Below the pieces are notes generated by a model. That model was not told the DNA's origin, ran no database searches, and worked only from the letters and a program-made list of their open reading frames with translations. From positions 48,132,941 through 48,196,940 of the forward strand of contig CATQJL010000112.1 in assembly GCA_958299035.1 (NCBI GenBank): a stretch of DNA of 64,000 bases. Direction: 5' to 3'. Below are positions 46,120 through 57,716 of the stretch, piece after piece. Every line of letters begins with the position of its first letter. The stretch's first letter is position 1. This stretch comes from Cylicocyclus nassatus. Lineage: Eukaryota > Nematoda > Chromadorea > Rhabditida > Strongylidae. The translations under genes were made by a program, and so were the position numbers.

Positions 46120-49100
46120 TGCCTAATACGAAATATTTTTTTTCGTTCTTTGAATTGCCGATTCAAAGAATTTCATGCTTATAGGTAAACGCAGCGGTGC
46201 GGCAGAATATTTGTAAACAAACTCACATCGGAAAAATCTTGCGAGTGCAAAAAGAAACGCTGTTAATCAGGTTTTTTTTGAACTGGTTGCGTTGAAAAAT
46301 TGTCTTGTGGTTTTGCAACTGATTTCAAGACTACCATCATGAGTAAAAAACATGATATCGTTCATCTTCTGATGTTTTCCTTTTTTTTCAGCATTTTTTT
46401 TCGAAATTAGGTTTGGAAAACATTAACCGATAACCGACATTTACAAAACGGAAATGCAGATCGAACTATACAGCTTGAAAAAAAACACAACAATCGTGCC
46501 AGCATAGAAATACACTACCAGAACGCTTCCGCTGCAAAAACTACAATTTTAGCTTATGGGTTATAAGTATGAAAACTTCAGCGGAAGTGATCCCAACATC
46601 ATGTGTGTTAATTCACTACTAACATGCAATGTGTAAGGCTGTCTTTGTTTCTTCAACGTCCAAATCCAATATAGAAATATAGAGTGATAGTTCCTGAATT
46701 TTTCTGAAATATGTAAAGGAATCATTACGTTCTTTTCTAGGAGAAAAAACGAGGACTGGATGACGTGAAAGTTGTAAACAGTTTCCTTTTCATTCCCAAG
46801 AATGAATTTCACTGCGACAAAAGAAAAACTATACTTTCGTTGCTTTGCCAGCTTCGGCTGATCACTTTCAAAAAAAAAATGCGGTCATTGCTTCCGTTCA
46901 GAATTTCAATCTGGATATCTTAACATGTTCAGAAGCACTGAGGATTTTTTTTTGGCAAACAGCAAGTTTTTTCTTTTGTGTAGAAGAGAATTGTTTTCTG
47001 AAAACAATCTCCATTCAGCTACAAGTAATATTCTCTGAAAATATTTTTAGATGTAGTTCTGAATGCTACGTTTATCAACGTAAAGCAGACTTGGTTTGTG
47101 CAATCGCACAAATTTGGAGAAACTGCTATTTTCCAATTTTCTTACCAATAGTATGTCCATTATTTCGAATCTAAGTCATATAGCGCGGTTTTTGTGAACT
47201 ATTTAGTTGTCTTGCAAACATTTTGCGAGGTTTTTTTTTGTGTAGGACATGTTGAGAATGCAGCGACAATGAGCGATGTAGATCATACAAAAAGTTTTTT
47301 TTTTGAGTTGACCGAGAGGTTTTGAAATCTAATCCGAAATAGGTGGAACGTTATAATTTGCTAAAATCTCCTTTTTTTCGGATTTGTGCACAATCACAGA
47401 AAAATGCATCATAGAAACAAACTCAAGATTTTTTAGAAAGTATGACGTTCCATTTTTTTTAAACAAAACCAACTGTTATCTAGCGCTATGCTCGAGAGAT
47501 TTAAGCTTGATCAGAGCTATACGTATCTACCAATATGCTAGAAAAATCCATGAGAAAAAGTTTTTTTTTTCGTTGCTCTGTGTTGAAGCTGTATGTATCG
47601 CTTCACGCAAATCTCGTCCAGTTGCAGCACAGTACACTACAATCTCTGAAAACTGAAAAGTGCATATGAAGTGAAATCCTTTTCGTTGAATTTTGTCTAT
47701 AAGGTGTGGAAGGAAAAAAAATTTTTTTTGAGAAGAATTACCTATCGTTTTGAAGTTAACGAATGCTTGAGAATGTAGTGTTTGGTTTTTCGAAAAACAT
47801 GAGTAAATTAAGTAGATCTAGAGCATTATGTCGTTTGTATTTGGAAGCTTTTGCGTTGGCTGCTGCTGAAATCGGTTGTGGCAAAACTTGCGAGACAATC
47901 CAAAATGGGAATATGAAATTTCAGCTATAAGAAGAATACACACTCATTAGCTTACTACTTTGAATTGGCAAAAAGAAGAGCATATTCCTGCAAAAATCAA
48001 ATATTTGTACCTTAGTTGTCATAGATTTCAGCAACACTATGTTTTGCTCAGAACCATAAATTCCAGCACAAAATAGTGTACATTTTCCCCGAGTCTTTGA
48101 AAAATTCGAAAAAAAATTTTTTTTTGAAGTTTGAATTTGGAATTTAGAGCAGGAAATATTATCAAAATTGCCTTGAGTCGTCTACCAGGTTGAAGCGAAT
48201 TCCTTCTAAGACTGGCAAATACGTTCTGAAAAAAAAATGCGAAGTGAACTGGTAACAGTTGGCGAGGGATAACTGCTTTGGGATGATCTCGCAATTGAGG
48301 ACTTTAGGTCTCGAGAAAAAATGAAGTATATTTTAAAACTTATTTTGATCAGCCTTAGTTTGTTCACATGTATTTTTTTTTCAGAAGTTATTAGATCAGT
48401 CTATGAGCTATGTAATCTGTAACAAACTAACGTTTAGCAGATCTCGGAATTGAAACAATCTGTTTCTTAACACAGAGTAGGGTTTTTTTTTTGAAGCGGA
48501 AACTTAGCGGTTAATTTGGGGAGTTGTACAAATTCTGTGTTACTTGGGATGAATACGCTGATTAAAAAAAAATCACTTTCAATCACGATTCCAAGGGAAC
48601 TCTCAATAAGTTTACTTATGACTCCGAGTAAATGGAGGATGATTTTTAATGTTACAAAGGTTCGAATTTTCCGAGAGATTGTTTGATATAAAAAAATATT
48701 CACGGAAATGTTCTGTGAAAACATATATAATATATTTTCTATTACTACAGAGCTTTATAATACTAATTTCTAGTACGGTGGAGAAGGTCGCTAAAATTTC
48801 TGCATTATCTTGGTAGTGTGAAGAGTATGAGTTGTGGCTCGCACTTTGCAATATGCAGAGAAATTGATTATCTCGAAAGGCAAAAAGCAGATGTTATGAA
48901 CAAAATTTGATTTAGGAATTTTTTTGGAAATTCAAATTGTAGCAATCTTCTTTTGATTTCTTCTTTGGAAAAAAAACTATGTCTGTACGGTCTACTCTAT
49001 GGCTTAGTTCACACAATTTGTGAGTGTTCCACTAGGTTGTAGAGAAAATCGTTTGTAGCCAGTTAATGGCAAGTCAACAGCTTGTGCATAGCATACAGTA

Positions 49101-49300
49101 AAGCAGGTTTTTCTTTGTAATAATGTATCTACTTCAGTAGGGTTTGAAGCGCATCTTTGTGACTATCTTGGATTCTGCGGACAAAAAGCTATTGGCATGT
49201 TTTTCGCCTTACAGCAAAAAGAAATCTCCTCACTTTTGAGTCATGCTAACTGTTCCTTATGGTTGAGGCTAACAGAATCGTCATGGTTAACTCGACAAAG
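46120..49300. other. AT-rich interior of the LTR element with many long A/T runs
   Basis: Homopolymer runs of eight or more A or T recur about every 150-200 bp (for example near 46270, 46385, 46950, 47235, 47300, 47565, 47720, 48115, 48485, 48970). Open frames are short on both strands, and I recognise no gag, protease or integrase core here. Confidence 0.55.
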
Positions 49301-49321
49301 CAAATGAGTATTCTCTTTTGG

Positions 49322-49965
49322 CTAGCATGGCGGGCACGGAATCTGACGGATGCTTGAGGTTTTTAATTCAGCATCATCAATGACTAAAGTGATAGAAGCT
49401 GTAACAGAGATGATTATGCTGTTAACAACAAGTGTTAGTGCTTCTAATACCACATCATCTTTTTTTTCGTGCTTGGTAAGAAAGCGGATGCCTTTTTTCA
49501 GATGAAATTTACTACTAGCCACCGGTTAGACTTGTAGGAGGCATGCGACGAAACCGAGTGCAGATGCATCGTCGGTGTGGATGTTTAAAAATTTCCTAAA
49601 ATAGGAGCACTAAAACACGCGCATCCACTAGGGCTTGTTTTAATGTTTCAAATGCTGATGTTCCTCCTTCCAAATAAACTCAACATTTTTGAGAAGAGTG
49701 GTTAATGGATGGCAATTAAGGCAAAACGTGCGTGAATCTTCGAAAGTACGATGGGACCTAAGAATGATTTTAGCTCTTTACTGTCTTTGGGGCGCGGAAT
49801 TATATCAGCTATACTCTCGACCTTTCTTTTTGTGGTTAGGGCGTGTACCCTTTCTGCATTGTACATCCAAATGTTGCACTCCAGTTTGAAAAGAATGCGC
49901 ATTTGAGAGGTTAACTTTATTTCAAAGTTTTGTGAATGGAAGAGAAAACCAGTAAAAGAAATCAT
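49322..49965 (-). pseudogene. Gypsy-type pol remnant (RT end and RNase H)
   Basis: Minus strand: KVESIADIIPRPKDSKELKS followed by FLG matches the RT-connection segment of Ty3/gypsy pol. It is followed in other frames by TSAFETLKQALVDARVLV, then HTDDASALGF (start of RNase H with its catalytic Asp) and LTKHEKKDDVV near the RNase H end. Several frameshifts separate the pieces. The upstream RT catalytic core is not recognisable, so the copy cannot encode a working enzyme. Confidence 0.82.
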
Positions 49966-50456
49966 TGATCTTTATTGAATCCTTTCTTTACAAAAGCTAT
50001 GAGGGATGCCCCCTAGGTAACTAGTGTATTAAACCAGATTACTTAAGAGTAGACGTTGCGGCAGATAACGGTCACGATTGTTGTTGCTAAACGCTTATCA
50101 CAATCATAAAAGGTCAGTATGCGCAATTAATGCATTTGCTAGACCGTGGCGCGCAAATATTATTAGTCTGCGGCGAGGTCAAATGCTTACACCACTGACA
50201 AGCTGCTGCGCTACTTTATCACCAGAAAAGGTCGACACGCTCGGACAGTTGCACTCGTTTGTTATAATGCCTAGAAGGTCAACACAGCATTTGCGCTATA
50301 TCACTAGCGACTCTAATTGATCGACTTATCCCATAAGAGGCTTTCTGTACATGGGCCAGTAGCTAGCTGGATCGAAGCAATTGACACAGATCTGAATTTT
50401 GCTAGCGGTTGCGAACAAGTCCATTGTCTTATTGAGGAAGAAAAAAAATCAATTGA

Positions 50457-50650
50457 AAATCACGGATCACGGTTGCAAAAAAAATCACGGCTCGCGGTAT
50501 TTTATCTAGATATTCACGGATCACGGCTCAAGGATCACGGAATCACGGACATGTATTTTTACCAAAAAAGTCACGGATAAGCTTTTTTCCAAAAAATCAC
50601 GGCATTCACGGACTCACGGCTCGCGGTATTTAATCTAGATTTTCACGGAT
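50457..50650. repeat. Interspersed TCACGG array
   Basis: TCACGG occurs at least a dozen times in about 195 bp, separated by short A-rich or GGCTCGCGG spacers, with a longer repeat containing CTCGCGGTATTTNATCTAGA seen twice. It lies between the pol remnant and the 5' LTR. Confidence 0.75.
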
Positions 50651-50941
50651 GCCGGTAATTTATTAAGCGAAAATTGACATAATGGGACTGTTCGCAGGAC
50701 TGTATATTTTTATATTATTTTATTTTTCTGAAATGATTAGATATTTATATAATTATTTGTAAATAAGTAAATAGAATGCTATACAACTCACACACTCTCT
50801 CTCATTCGTTGGTGAGCGACTCCTTCCATACGATCGGAGGGTTGTAGAAGAGGAGGGGGGGGGGGAATCGAAAAAAAATTTTTTTAATATATCCCGTATC
50901 AAAAGTTCTTTAGAATAAAATCAGATCCTAGAATTCTAGAT

Positions 50942-50959
50942 ATCTCCCTGGGACTTCCA
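50942..50959 (-). promoter_or_regulatory. Candidate primer-binding site of the LTR element
   Basis: In element sense TGGAAGTCCCAGGGAGAT begins directly after the 5' LTR. TGG complements the CCA end of a tRNA, as expected. I cannot name the tRNA from memory. Confidence 0.6.
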
Positions 50960-51177
50960 TGTCAGGATAACGGTTCGCGAGTCCTTTACCTGATGTGTGG
51001 CGGGTTACATTAGTCTTACTATAATGTTTATTATACAAGTTATATACAAAAAGGGAAAGGGGGAAAGGGGAAGAGGGAACCGTCTCCTGACGGCGGGCGG
51101 ACGTCACTTCTAGAGGTTCGTTATCTTAGGCCAACCTCCATCGCGAGCAGCTGTTGGGTAATAGCTGCGTCCCGACA
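50960..51177 (-). repeat. LTR (5' LTR in element orientation)
   Basis: Identical in length to the other LTR (218 bp) and different at three positions, giving about 98.6 percent identity by direct reading. Confidence 0.88.
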
Positions 51178-51181
51178 AGCT

Positions 51182-51860
51182 TTTCCGTAATTTTTGGCAT
51201 AAGACTTTTATGGTTTTTTGCTTAGCGTCTACCCTGGATAAAGACTTCCATTAGCTGTTTTTTCAATCTCTCTCTTACAAGTAAACTGTCTATTTGTCTA
51301 CCTATCTCAAAGCTGTGATAAGCCTTAGAAAGCGTCAAGGCTTGAAAATGTTTTTCTGAATTTTTTTCCAAAAGAAGACATGGAGAAAGGTGCAGCAGCC
51401 AAACACCACCACTGAAGTTTTCGAAAAAAATTCAAGTGATCAATTTTTGTGTTTTTTGCTTTTTATATATTTGAATCAATTTTTTTCTTGAAGCTAGATG
51501 ATTTTTATAGTATAGTGCATACTAAAAACACCTTTGAAAAGGTGCGGAAGATATAACTATCGTAATTAGTACTGTGATCGATACAAATATTGTTTTTCCA
51601 TAGATGTGAATTTTCTATTGCTGAGGTGAGTCTGCAATAGGTTTTTTTTCATTATTTACTCTCAAATTAACTTCGCAGTTCAGCTCCAGGTGTAGAGATC
51701 ATCCGCGTTCTGGCCCAAAAGTGAGGGGTAAGACCAATTGTTTCCCCTATCGCAACTATGGTGGGAGGTGGGTTTGGAATCGCCTTCAATAATTAAGATC
51801 CGATCGTCCTTCGCGGGAGTTTGAGCTCAGCAAGCATTCCTGCGAGTAAAATAACTGTTC
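51182..51860. other. No gene recognised
   Basis: AT-rich sequence between the LTR element and the RTE remnant, with no supported feature. Confidence 0.4.
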
Positions 51861-54320
51861 GACACAGTGAAAACTGGAGAGTTCCTTTATTTTGGAAGAA
51901 TTACTGGTAAAGCAGCGCCAATGGGAAAGTTTGTTTTTGATTTCGAAAGGCGATCTATGCCAAAAACGAAACGGATGATGATGACGATCTGTACTTACAA
52001 CGTACGAACGCTCGCATCGGACGCATCTATTGAAGATCTTAAGATGCAAGCAAGACCAAGTACGACGTCATCGGAGTGACCGAGACAAGAGGACACTCGC
52101 TGAACGCTAAATTTGAGACTGGAAAAGAATTGTTATCGGGAAAATGCGAGAGTCGAAGAGTAGCGGAGTGCTTGTCAACACACGTTTGGCCATGAACGGA
52201 TTTTTTCGAACAACTCACATCGAATCGGGTATTTGCGATTATGAACATGTAGGTCAATCCTTACCTTGATCATCTTCGTTGTCTACATCCCAATATCCGC
52301 TACGGCGAGAACGAGCTCGAGGCATTTTATAAGGGTTTAAAAAAGTACAGGGAAGGTCACACCTTCTACAAGCTCATTGCTAGTGACTTTAACGAAGATT
52401 AGGGTTAGAAGGCCGTCTGTAGATCAGAATCATGTTTATAGTGTAACGAACAAGGGTAGAGACTATCCGAGTCCGTCATGACGACGAGGACTATCTATGG
52501 AAACTCACAGTTTCCAGGACAGTCCTCGATTCCCAGGTTCGACCCCCTTCCCGACTCTGAATTTGGGAAACGCCCGGTGAACAGTGCACCAACGAGGTCG
52601 ACCACATTATCGCCAAAAGAGGTATTGCCTGATGGACGTCGCTGTTGTTCCAAAGTTCTACACGGGATCAGACCTCGTCTCCTACGTGCCAGGTTGTACT
52701 TTCTACGCAATGGAAGCAGAACTGTCAAGTTCAGGCATCGTCCCATGACTGCCGTTAGGTAGATCTGTTTTCTTTGATATCCGCCTTATGACGAGATACC
52801 GTGATCGACAACATCGGCGAAAAATACGAACGGTCCGTTCATCAACTCCACGTTTGTGCTAAGGAAGCTGGGAGTCTCAAAAGTACGAAAAGGCGTCTTA
52901 TCCCGGAGACTTTTTAGCTGATACGCCAAGGTGGGGATGCACGAAACATAGGCAGGTCCCAACTAACGTCCGATTTTACGAAACGATGCAGAGAAGCGAT
53001 GTAGAAGACCTTGAGGAGAGAAGATTAGCAGTGATGGTTGACTTGGTGGAGGCTGAAAGAAGTATCTGCAAAGCACGCCGGAGCCTCCTCAGCTTTAAAG
53101 GCAGCGGCTCGGAAAGAAACCGAGAATGATGAAAATCCCAAAGTTGTCATTCTGCCGAGCCGCTGCCTTTGAGACAGAGATGACCGCACTTCATTGTTCT
53201 TACAGAATCTTAACTGCTTCTCAAGATCAATGGAGAAGGTCATCTACGACTTCTACTCAGACCTCTTTGATAGCCACGTCCACCTGCCTCAAGTTACCTT
53301 AGGGAGGATGAGTACGTCACACCTCTGTTCTTTCGCTAATTCTCAAGACTTTAGCAAGGTTCTTCGCAATATTTGACGCAAGGCAAGTTTCAAGACAATG
53401 GAAGACCAGCAAGACCGTTTGCTGTAAAGAAGGGAGATTCTTGCGACATCGGCAATTATCGCCCTATCTGCCTGTTGTCTGAGTTTACAAATCTTTACGC
53501 GAGTCATTCTCAACAGGATCGGAAGAGAGAGTGAGATGAAGGACAACTATGCGCGCAAGCTGAGTTTTAAGGAGGATTCAGTACCATAGACTGCACACGG
53601 TGTCAAGGCTCAACGATCACGAGTGTACAGGATACGGCTCTGTCTCATCTTTACCGACTTGAAGAAAGCCATTAACTCGGTTGAGATTGAAGCCATCGAT
53701 GCCTTGAGCAATCAAGATCTCCCTGCTCAGTACATCAAGATAATTCGTGAACTGTGTAATCACTTCGCATCCAGCACCATGTCATTCTACAAGGACATTC
53801 ATATGACATGAAGATAGGCGTACGACAAAACGATACTATATCGCCGAAACTATCCCTCCGCCCTCGAGAACGTCATCCGGACGTTAGTAATGGACGGAAT
53901 GGAAAGTCGGCGGCCAGCAATTATATCACCTCCGCTTTGCTAATGGCATTCTATTGGTAACACCGAGCATCACGCAGGCAAAACGAACGCTGTTAAGATC
54001 GGTCTACGACTGAACTCAAGAAGAACCTACCTAGATCGCGAACTCATTATGATGAAGAATCTAGCTCCAGACCTGAGCAGTAGGAAAGGTGCAGCATGGG
54101 GACCATACAAGACAATTGAAGGCGTAGCGAGACTAAGAACATACGGCTCTGCGCTTACCTCTTTAACTCGGCGATTGTTCCTGCTTTGACGTACGCTTCA
54201 AAAACATAGACAATGAGGGATTAGGATGAACATGCGGTTGGCGTCATCGAACGTACTTTTGAGAGAGTGATGTTACTCACGCGGGTGAGGGAAAGTGCGG
54301 AGTTTTACCTAACGCTAACC
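51861..54320 (+). pseudogene. RTE-type non-LTR retrotransposon, heavily decayed
   Basis: Endonuclease pieces: ICTYNVRTLASDA, YDVIGVTETRGH, SSGVLVNTRLAMNG and LIASDFNED (from the GDFN motif). RT pieces: GDSCDIGNYRPICLLS, CLIFTDLKKAINSVEIEA (motif A), GVRQNDTISPK (motif B) and YHLRFANGILLVTPSI, where the catalytic ADD has become ANG. The C-terminal ALTYASKTWTMR and DEHAVGVIERTFERV is typical of RTE elements in nematodes. Frameshifts and stops are frequent. A 74-bp MITE (53097-53170) interrupts it. Confidence 0.85.
53097..53170. mobile_element. 74-bp MITE inside the RTE remnant
   Basis: AAAGGCAGCGGCTCGG at the left and CCGAGCCGCTGCCTTT at the right are perfect 16-bp inverted repeats. The outer AAAGGCAGCG is shared with the fold-back family at 1-215 and 33801-34235. 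It interrupts RTE-derived sequence, so it is younger than the RTE insertion. Confidence 0.8.
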
Positions 54321-55912
54321 TTCGAAGATAAGGTCCGCTACCGCCTACGCCAAGGAGAACAATTGATAACAATTGATATGTGTTGTACAAATGCGTTTTT
54401 GCGCCAATCCATGGACTAGTGCCATAACAGACTGGTTGACCCGAGACTCAAATCGGAAGACCGCGGCGTAATGGTCAGGTACGTTCACGAATTCCTCTAA
54501 AAAAGTCTTTAAAACGTTTAGTTCTTGGTGCGATACGTGAACATTGATCAACAATTGCCCCGGAACAGGGACGAACTGAGGCATTGCTGGTGCCCTTCGT
54601 GTAACATGATTATAACGGGATACAGGTGATGCAGGTGATTTTCTTAGAATTTTGTTTTGTTTCTCCGAAAAAATCCGACTATCTTGTGGACAGGGCAAAC
54701 ATTACGGGGTTGAAATAGTTTGTCTCACTTCTATAAGTAGTCTTTAGACATTTTTTGCATCAATTCTATGATGCAACAAGTTTCATATTTGGTCAAGCAT
54801 CGTAGACATCAACTGGCGAGCAACGCAAGCGTCATTTGTTGCAGCATTTCCTCCTCTTTCTAATAGATGTTTTCTGTTTTTAATTCATAAAATTTCGAGA
54901 ATAAAATTAGCATAGCTGATGTTTTCGAAGCGCTCCAGGCTGTACCCGTGAAAATCTAATGTAAGGAAGACTTATTGGTGTTCGACGCGTTTGTGTCTGA
55001 GACAGGGCTGCTAAAATATGCTAGTTTTAATAAGTATTCTATCAAAAAGTAGTGAGTATGGAAAAGGTTTTTTTGTTCAAAATTCATGCCAAATAATCAT
55101 TTGCCATACTTTGCACACATATACAATGAGTCCAAGAAGGCCATCTTGCTGTTATGTGTATGTTTGCTGAGAGAAAGTGGCGGACCAAGGATGATCCTCA
55201 TCTTTCCTTCCCTCGAGGAACGAAATTCTTAGCTGATAAACGAGTCATACGAGTCATACATGCATTGGGCTGGGATTATTTTGATAATCAGATGATCCTG
55301 TAGTCCTCGTTAATCAAAAACTAGATCTCCCAAAGTTGTGTCGTTACATGCTAGGCTAGTTTTAAGCGAAGTTTAACACGTTTCGGACCGCGAAATCGCG
55401 CGCGGCGAAAAAGAGTGTACTTTCAGCCGTTAGCCTACAAAGGGACCTTATTTTGCATCCTGTGGGCCAGATAAGCTCCATATCCAAAGTTCTGAGTGAA
55501 TTCGAAGTGTTTGAATTTTGTCGCTTGAGAGGGACTTTTGTGCTTTCTTGAAAGATAGGAACAAGAAGTCAGATTCTAATAGTATTCAAAAGTACCTATG
55601 TTGTACACGGTACACATCAGTACTGAAACTACGGTTTTTCTCTTTGATATCGAAGCAAAGAGAAGTTGCGACGTCGCACGCGTCGTTCGCGTCGCCGCAC
55701 TTCGTTGCAACTGTTGTTCGATTTGTGCTCATATCTCCTGAACAAATATGCGCGGCACAGCTCTACAAAGTCATTCGAAAAGTAGGAGCTTAAACCTACT
55801 AAGACAATCGATCGGACCCCTCCGGCGGACAGTCGAAATCTGCCAGAGTCGCGGCGGACCCAGTTGACCAACGAGAGCGGGGCGAGGGGGTGGTCCCTTC
55901 TTGTAGGTCACG
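54321..55912. other. No gene recognised
   Basis: A 117-codon minus-strand frame (54345-54698) and a 91-codon plus-strand frame (55518-55793) have no recognised motif. CG-rich, CGTCGCACGCGTCGTTCGCG-like sequence lies at 55665-55700. Confidence 0.4.
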
Positions 55913-56446
55913 GTGACGTCACTGGCAGGCGAGTGGGACCCTTCTCCGGATCTGCTGCAAAGATACGCCATTTCTGCTCCGGAGGTACGCCAGATTTGGA
56001 CGAGCCGCGGAGCAGAAAATCGGACGGTTCCGGAGCGCACAAATGGGAGGTCTCCGGAGCACAAATGGGAGGGCCCCGGAGCAGAAAATGGGACACTTCC
56101 GGAGCAGAAAATGGCAGGGCTCCGGAGCACAAATGGGAGGGCCCCGGAGCACAAATGGGAGGGCTCCGGAGCAGGCTGCGTATCGATTTGGCGCGTAGCC
56201 AAGCAAACGTATAACTCCACGGTGATCAGTCCTCTGTTTACGCTCTTTCTTCATATTTTAGTCGTTGTTTCTTTGATTGTTGTTTTTCCGCGTTTCTTTA
56301 CGGTTTTTTTCTTTTCCGCGTTGCTCTCCGTCGCGTTGGCGTTTATGTTGTTGTATGTTCCTCGTTTTCAGATTTATGCTTCAAATTTGCGTGCGGATGC
56401 ACTCAATCATTTTCAGTGTTTGGCTCTTTTCGACGACGACCGGTAA
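55913..56446 (+). other. Long ORF across a minisatellite, coding status doubtful
   Basis: A 177-codon frame runs through the tandem array (repeating PEHKWEG and related words), then a hydrophobic stretch (LFLHILVVVSLIVVF, FFFSALLSVALAFMLLY). The opposite strand is also open for 149 codons over the array. Repeats free of stop codons produce such frames by chance, so I do not call a gene. Confidence 0.25.
56030..56176. repeat. Minisatellite, 22-24 bp unit, about seven copies
   Basis: Units start CCGGAGCA at 56030, 56054, 56076, 56099, 56122, 56144 and 56166 and read like CCGGAGCACAAATGGGAGGG. Unit length varies from 22 to 24 bp. The related words GGAGCGCACAAATGGG also occur near 14910, outside any array. 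Confidence 0.85.
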
Positions 56447-56500
56447 CGACACGGCGCTGAAACGGCTGGATTCGCCATGGAGCGCGGATTGTGATTGGGA
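56437..56500. repeat. Inverted repeat flanking the zinc-finger exon, left
   Basis: Contains CGACCGGTAACGACACGGCG and GGCTGGATTCGCCATGGAGC. The inverse complement with few changes lies at about 57717-57775, 1.3 kb away, on the other side of the zinc-finger exon. Confidence 0.75.
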
Positions 56501-57420
56501 CAGATCTCCTCATTTTCAACTCCATTTGGTTTTCCTTGTCGCAGTTCACTACCATTTATATATGTTTGAACACTCAGTTGTGTTGACCACATGTATGTCA
56601 TTGCTCCAGTGTCAGTGTTCACCCTTTTCTTCTTTGTGGCTATACAGCATCAACGCAACGCGGGAAAAGGATTCGTATACGTGAGTTGTTGGTTTGCTTG
56701 GCAAGTGATAAAAGATCATATCATATGTACTCTTCACACAACCCAACAATGTATTTGAATCCTCGCGCACGGGTGTTGTTTAACAAGATATAGGCTCGTC
56801 CGTGTATCAAAAACAGTGTCCGGGAAAACTTTGTACACGGGCCAGTTTTTTATTAACATGACATCTTCAGCCCAACTAGGCCTGACACTGCCTTCAAGTG
56901 TGATTTGTTGTTCTTATACTTCAAATGTTCTCTGAGCTATCACATATTCGATGGGTGGATGTGAATGCGAGCACGCTCACTGCTGATGTGATAATGACCT
57001 CCACTTCGCTAACCCTTTGTTCTACGCCCATATGCACATACTCCTCCCCCCTCTTGCGAAGAGAGAACATGAGCTCAGAGGGAGGCGGCATATCTCGCCG
57101 TTTTGAATGACTGCTGAGACACTGCTTTTGTGACCCCTGAGATTCCCAAAGGGCACGTAAGACAGGGAAAATCAGCCTAAGTCGTCTATCTCCCCACGAA
57201 CGAAGTGAAGTTGTACTGAGAATCTGTGAAGCCTTAAAGATATGAAGCGTCTCTTCTCAGCATCCCTCCTCTCTCCAACGGGGATGTACTTGAATGCGGG
57301 CCTTAATCGTCGCTTCCTCTGACTTGTATTGTTTTACCGCCAATCCCGACCGTAGACGCTATCGTCGTACTCTTCGTAAATAAATTCTTACATGTGTAGG
57401 AAAACTTTTTCTATTACAGG

Positions 57421-57631
57421 ATTAAGTGAAATGATCACAAAAGCTTATTGTCACTTATGCAAGAAAGGCCCTTATTTGCGAAAAAACTTGTACGCACATT
57501 TACGAGAAGTGCACCATTCTTCAGAAGATGTCGTAGCCGAAGTAAAAAGCGCAATAGCACAAGCGAAACTTGCGGGAAAAAAGATGCACAAATGTGACAA
57601 TTATGGATCTTTTTCTGTTTCTCGCAGAACC
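57421..57631 (+). pseudogene. C2H2 zinc-finger exon with a broken second finger
   Basis: After an acceptor (TTTTTCTATTACAG, ending 57419) the frame encodes a normal finger: CHLCKKGPYLRKNLYAHLRE followed by VH (C-x2-C-x12-H-x4-H). A linker follows, then KCDNYGSFSVSRRT and a stop. The second finger has Tyr where its second Cys should be. Its helix (NLKSHQKVRSSK) continues only in another frame from 57632, as if two bases were inserted, unless TTTCTGTTTCTCGCAG is a true splice acceptor. Such fingers bind DNA or RNA. The exon lies between the inverted repeats at 56437 and 57717. Confidence 0.55.
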
Positions 57632-57716
57632 TGAAAAGTCATCAAAAGGTGCGTTCATCAAAAGGTAAATCTCGAAGGAAGCAAATTGAAGTCAGGTAAG
57701 AAATTACGCTCTAATC

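Larger units (their letters stand above)
45146..51177 (-). mobile_element. Ty3/gypsy-type LTR retrotransposon
   Basis: Two 218-bp direct repeats (45146-45363, 50960-51177) beginning TGTC and ending GACA bound the element, flanked by the duplication AGCT (45142-45145, 51178-51181). The orientation is minus: a TGG-starting primer site lies at 50959 and a polypurine tract at 45364-45376. The interior carries decayed gypsy pol at 49300-49965 and a C-terminal pol tail at 45300-45430. Most of 46-49 kb is AT-rich and not recognisably coding. The LTRs differ at only three positions. Confidence 0.88.

Noticed and set aside
48037..48294. 85-codon minus-strand frame considered as integrase of the LTR element
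   Set aside because: Only VIPRQLL faintly recalls an integrase N-terminus; no HHCC or D,D35E residues follow.
50457..50650. CRISPR-like array
   Set aside because: The repeats are six-base words with irregular spacing in a eukaryotic LTR element; there are no direct repeats of CRISPR length or spacers, and no cas genes.
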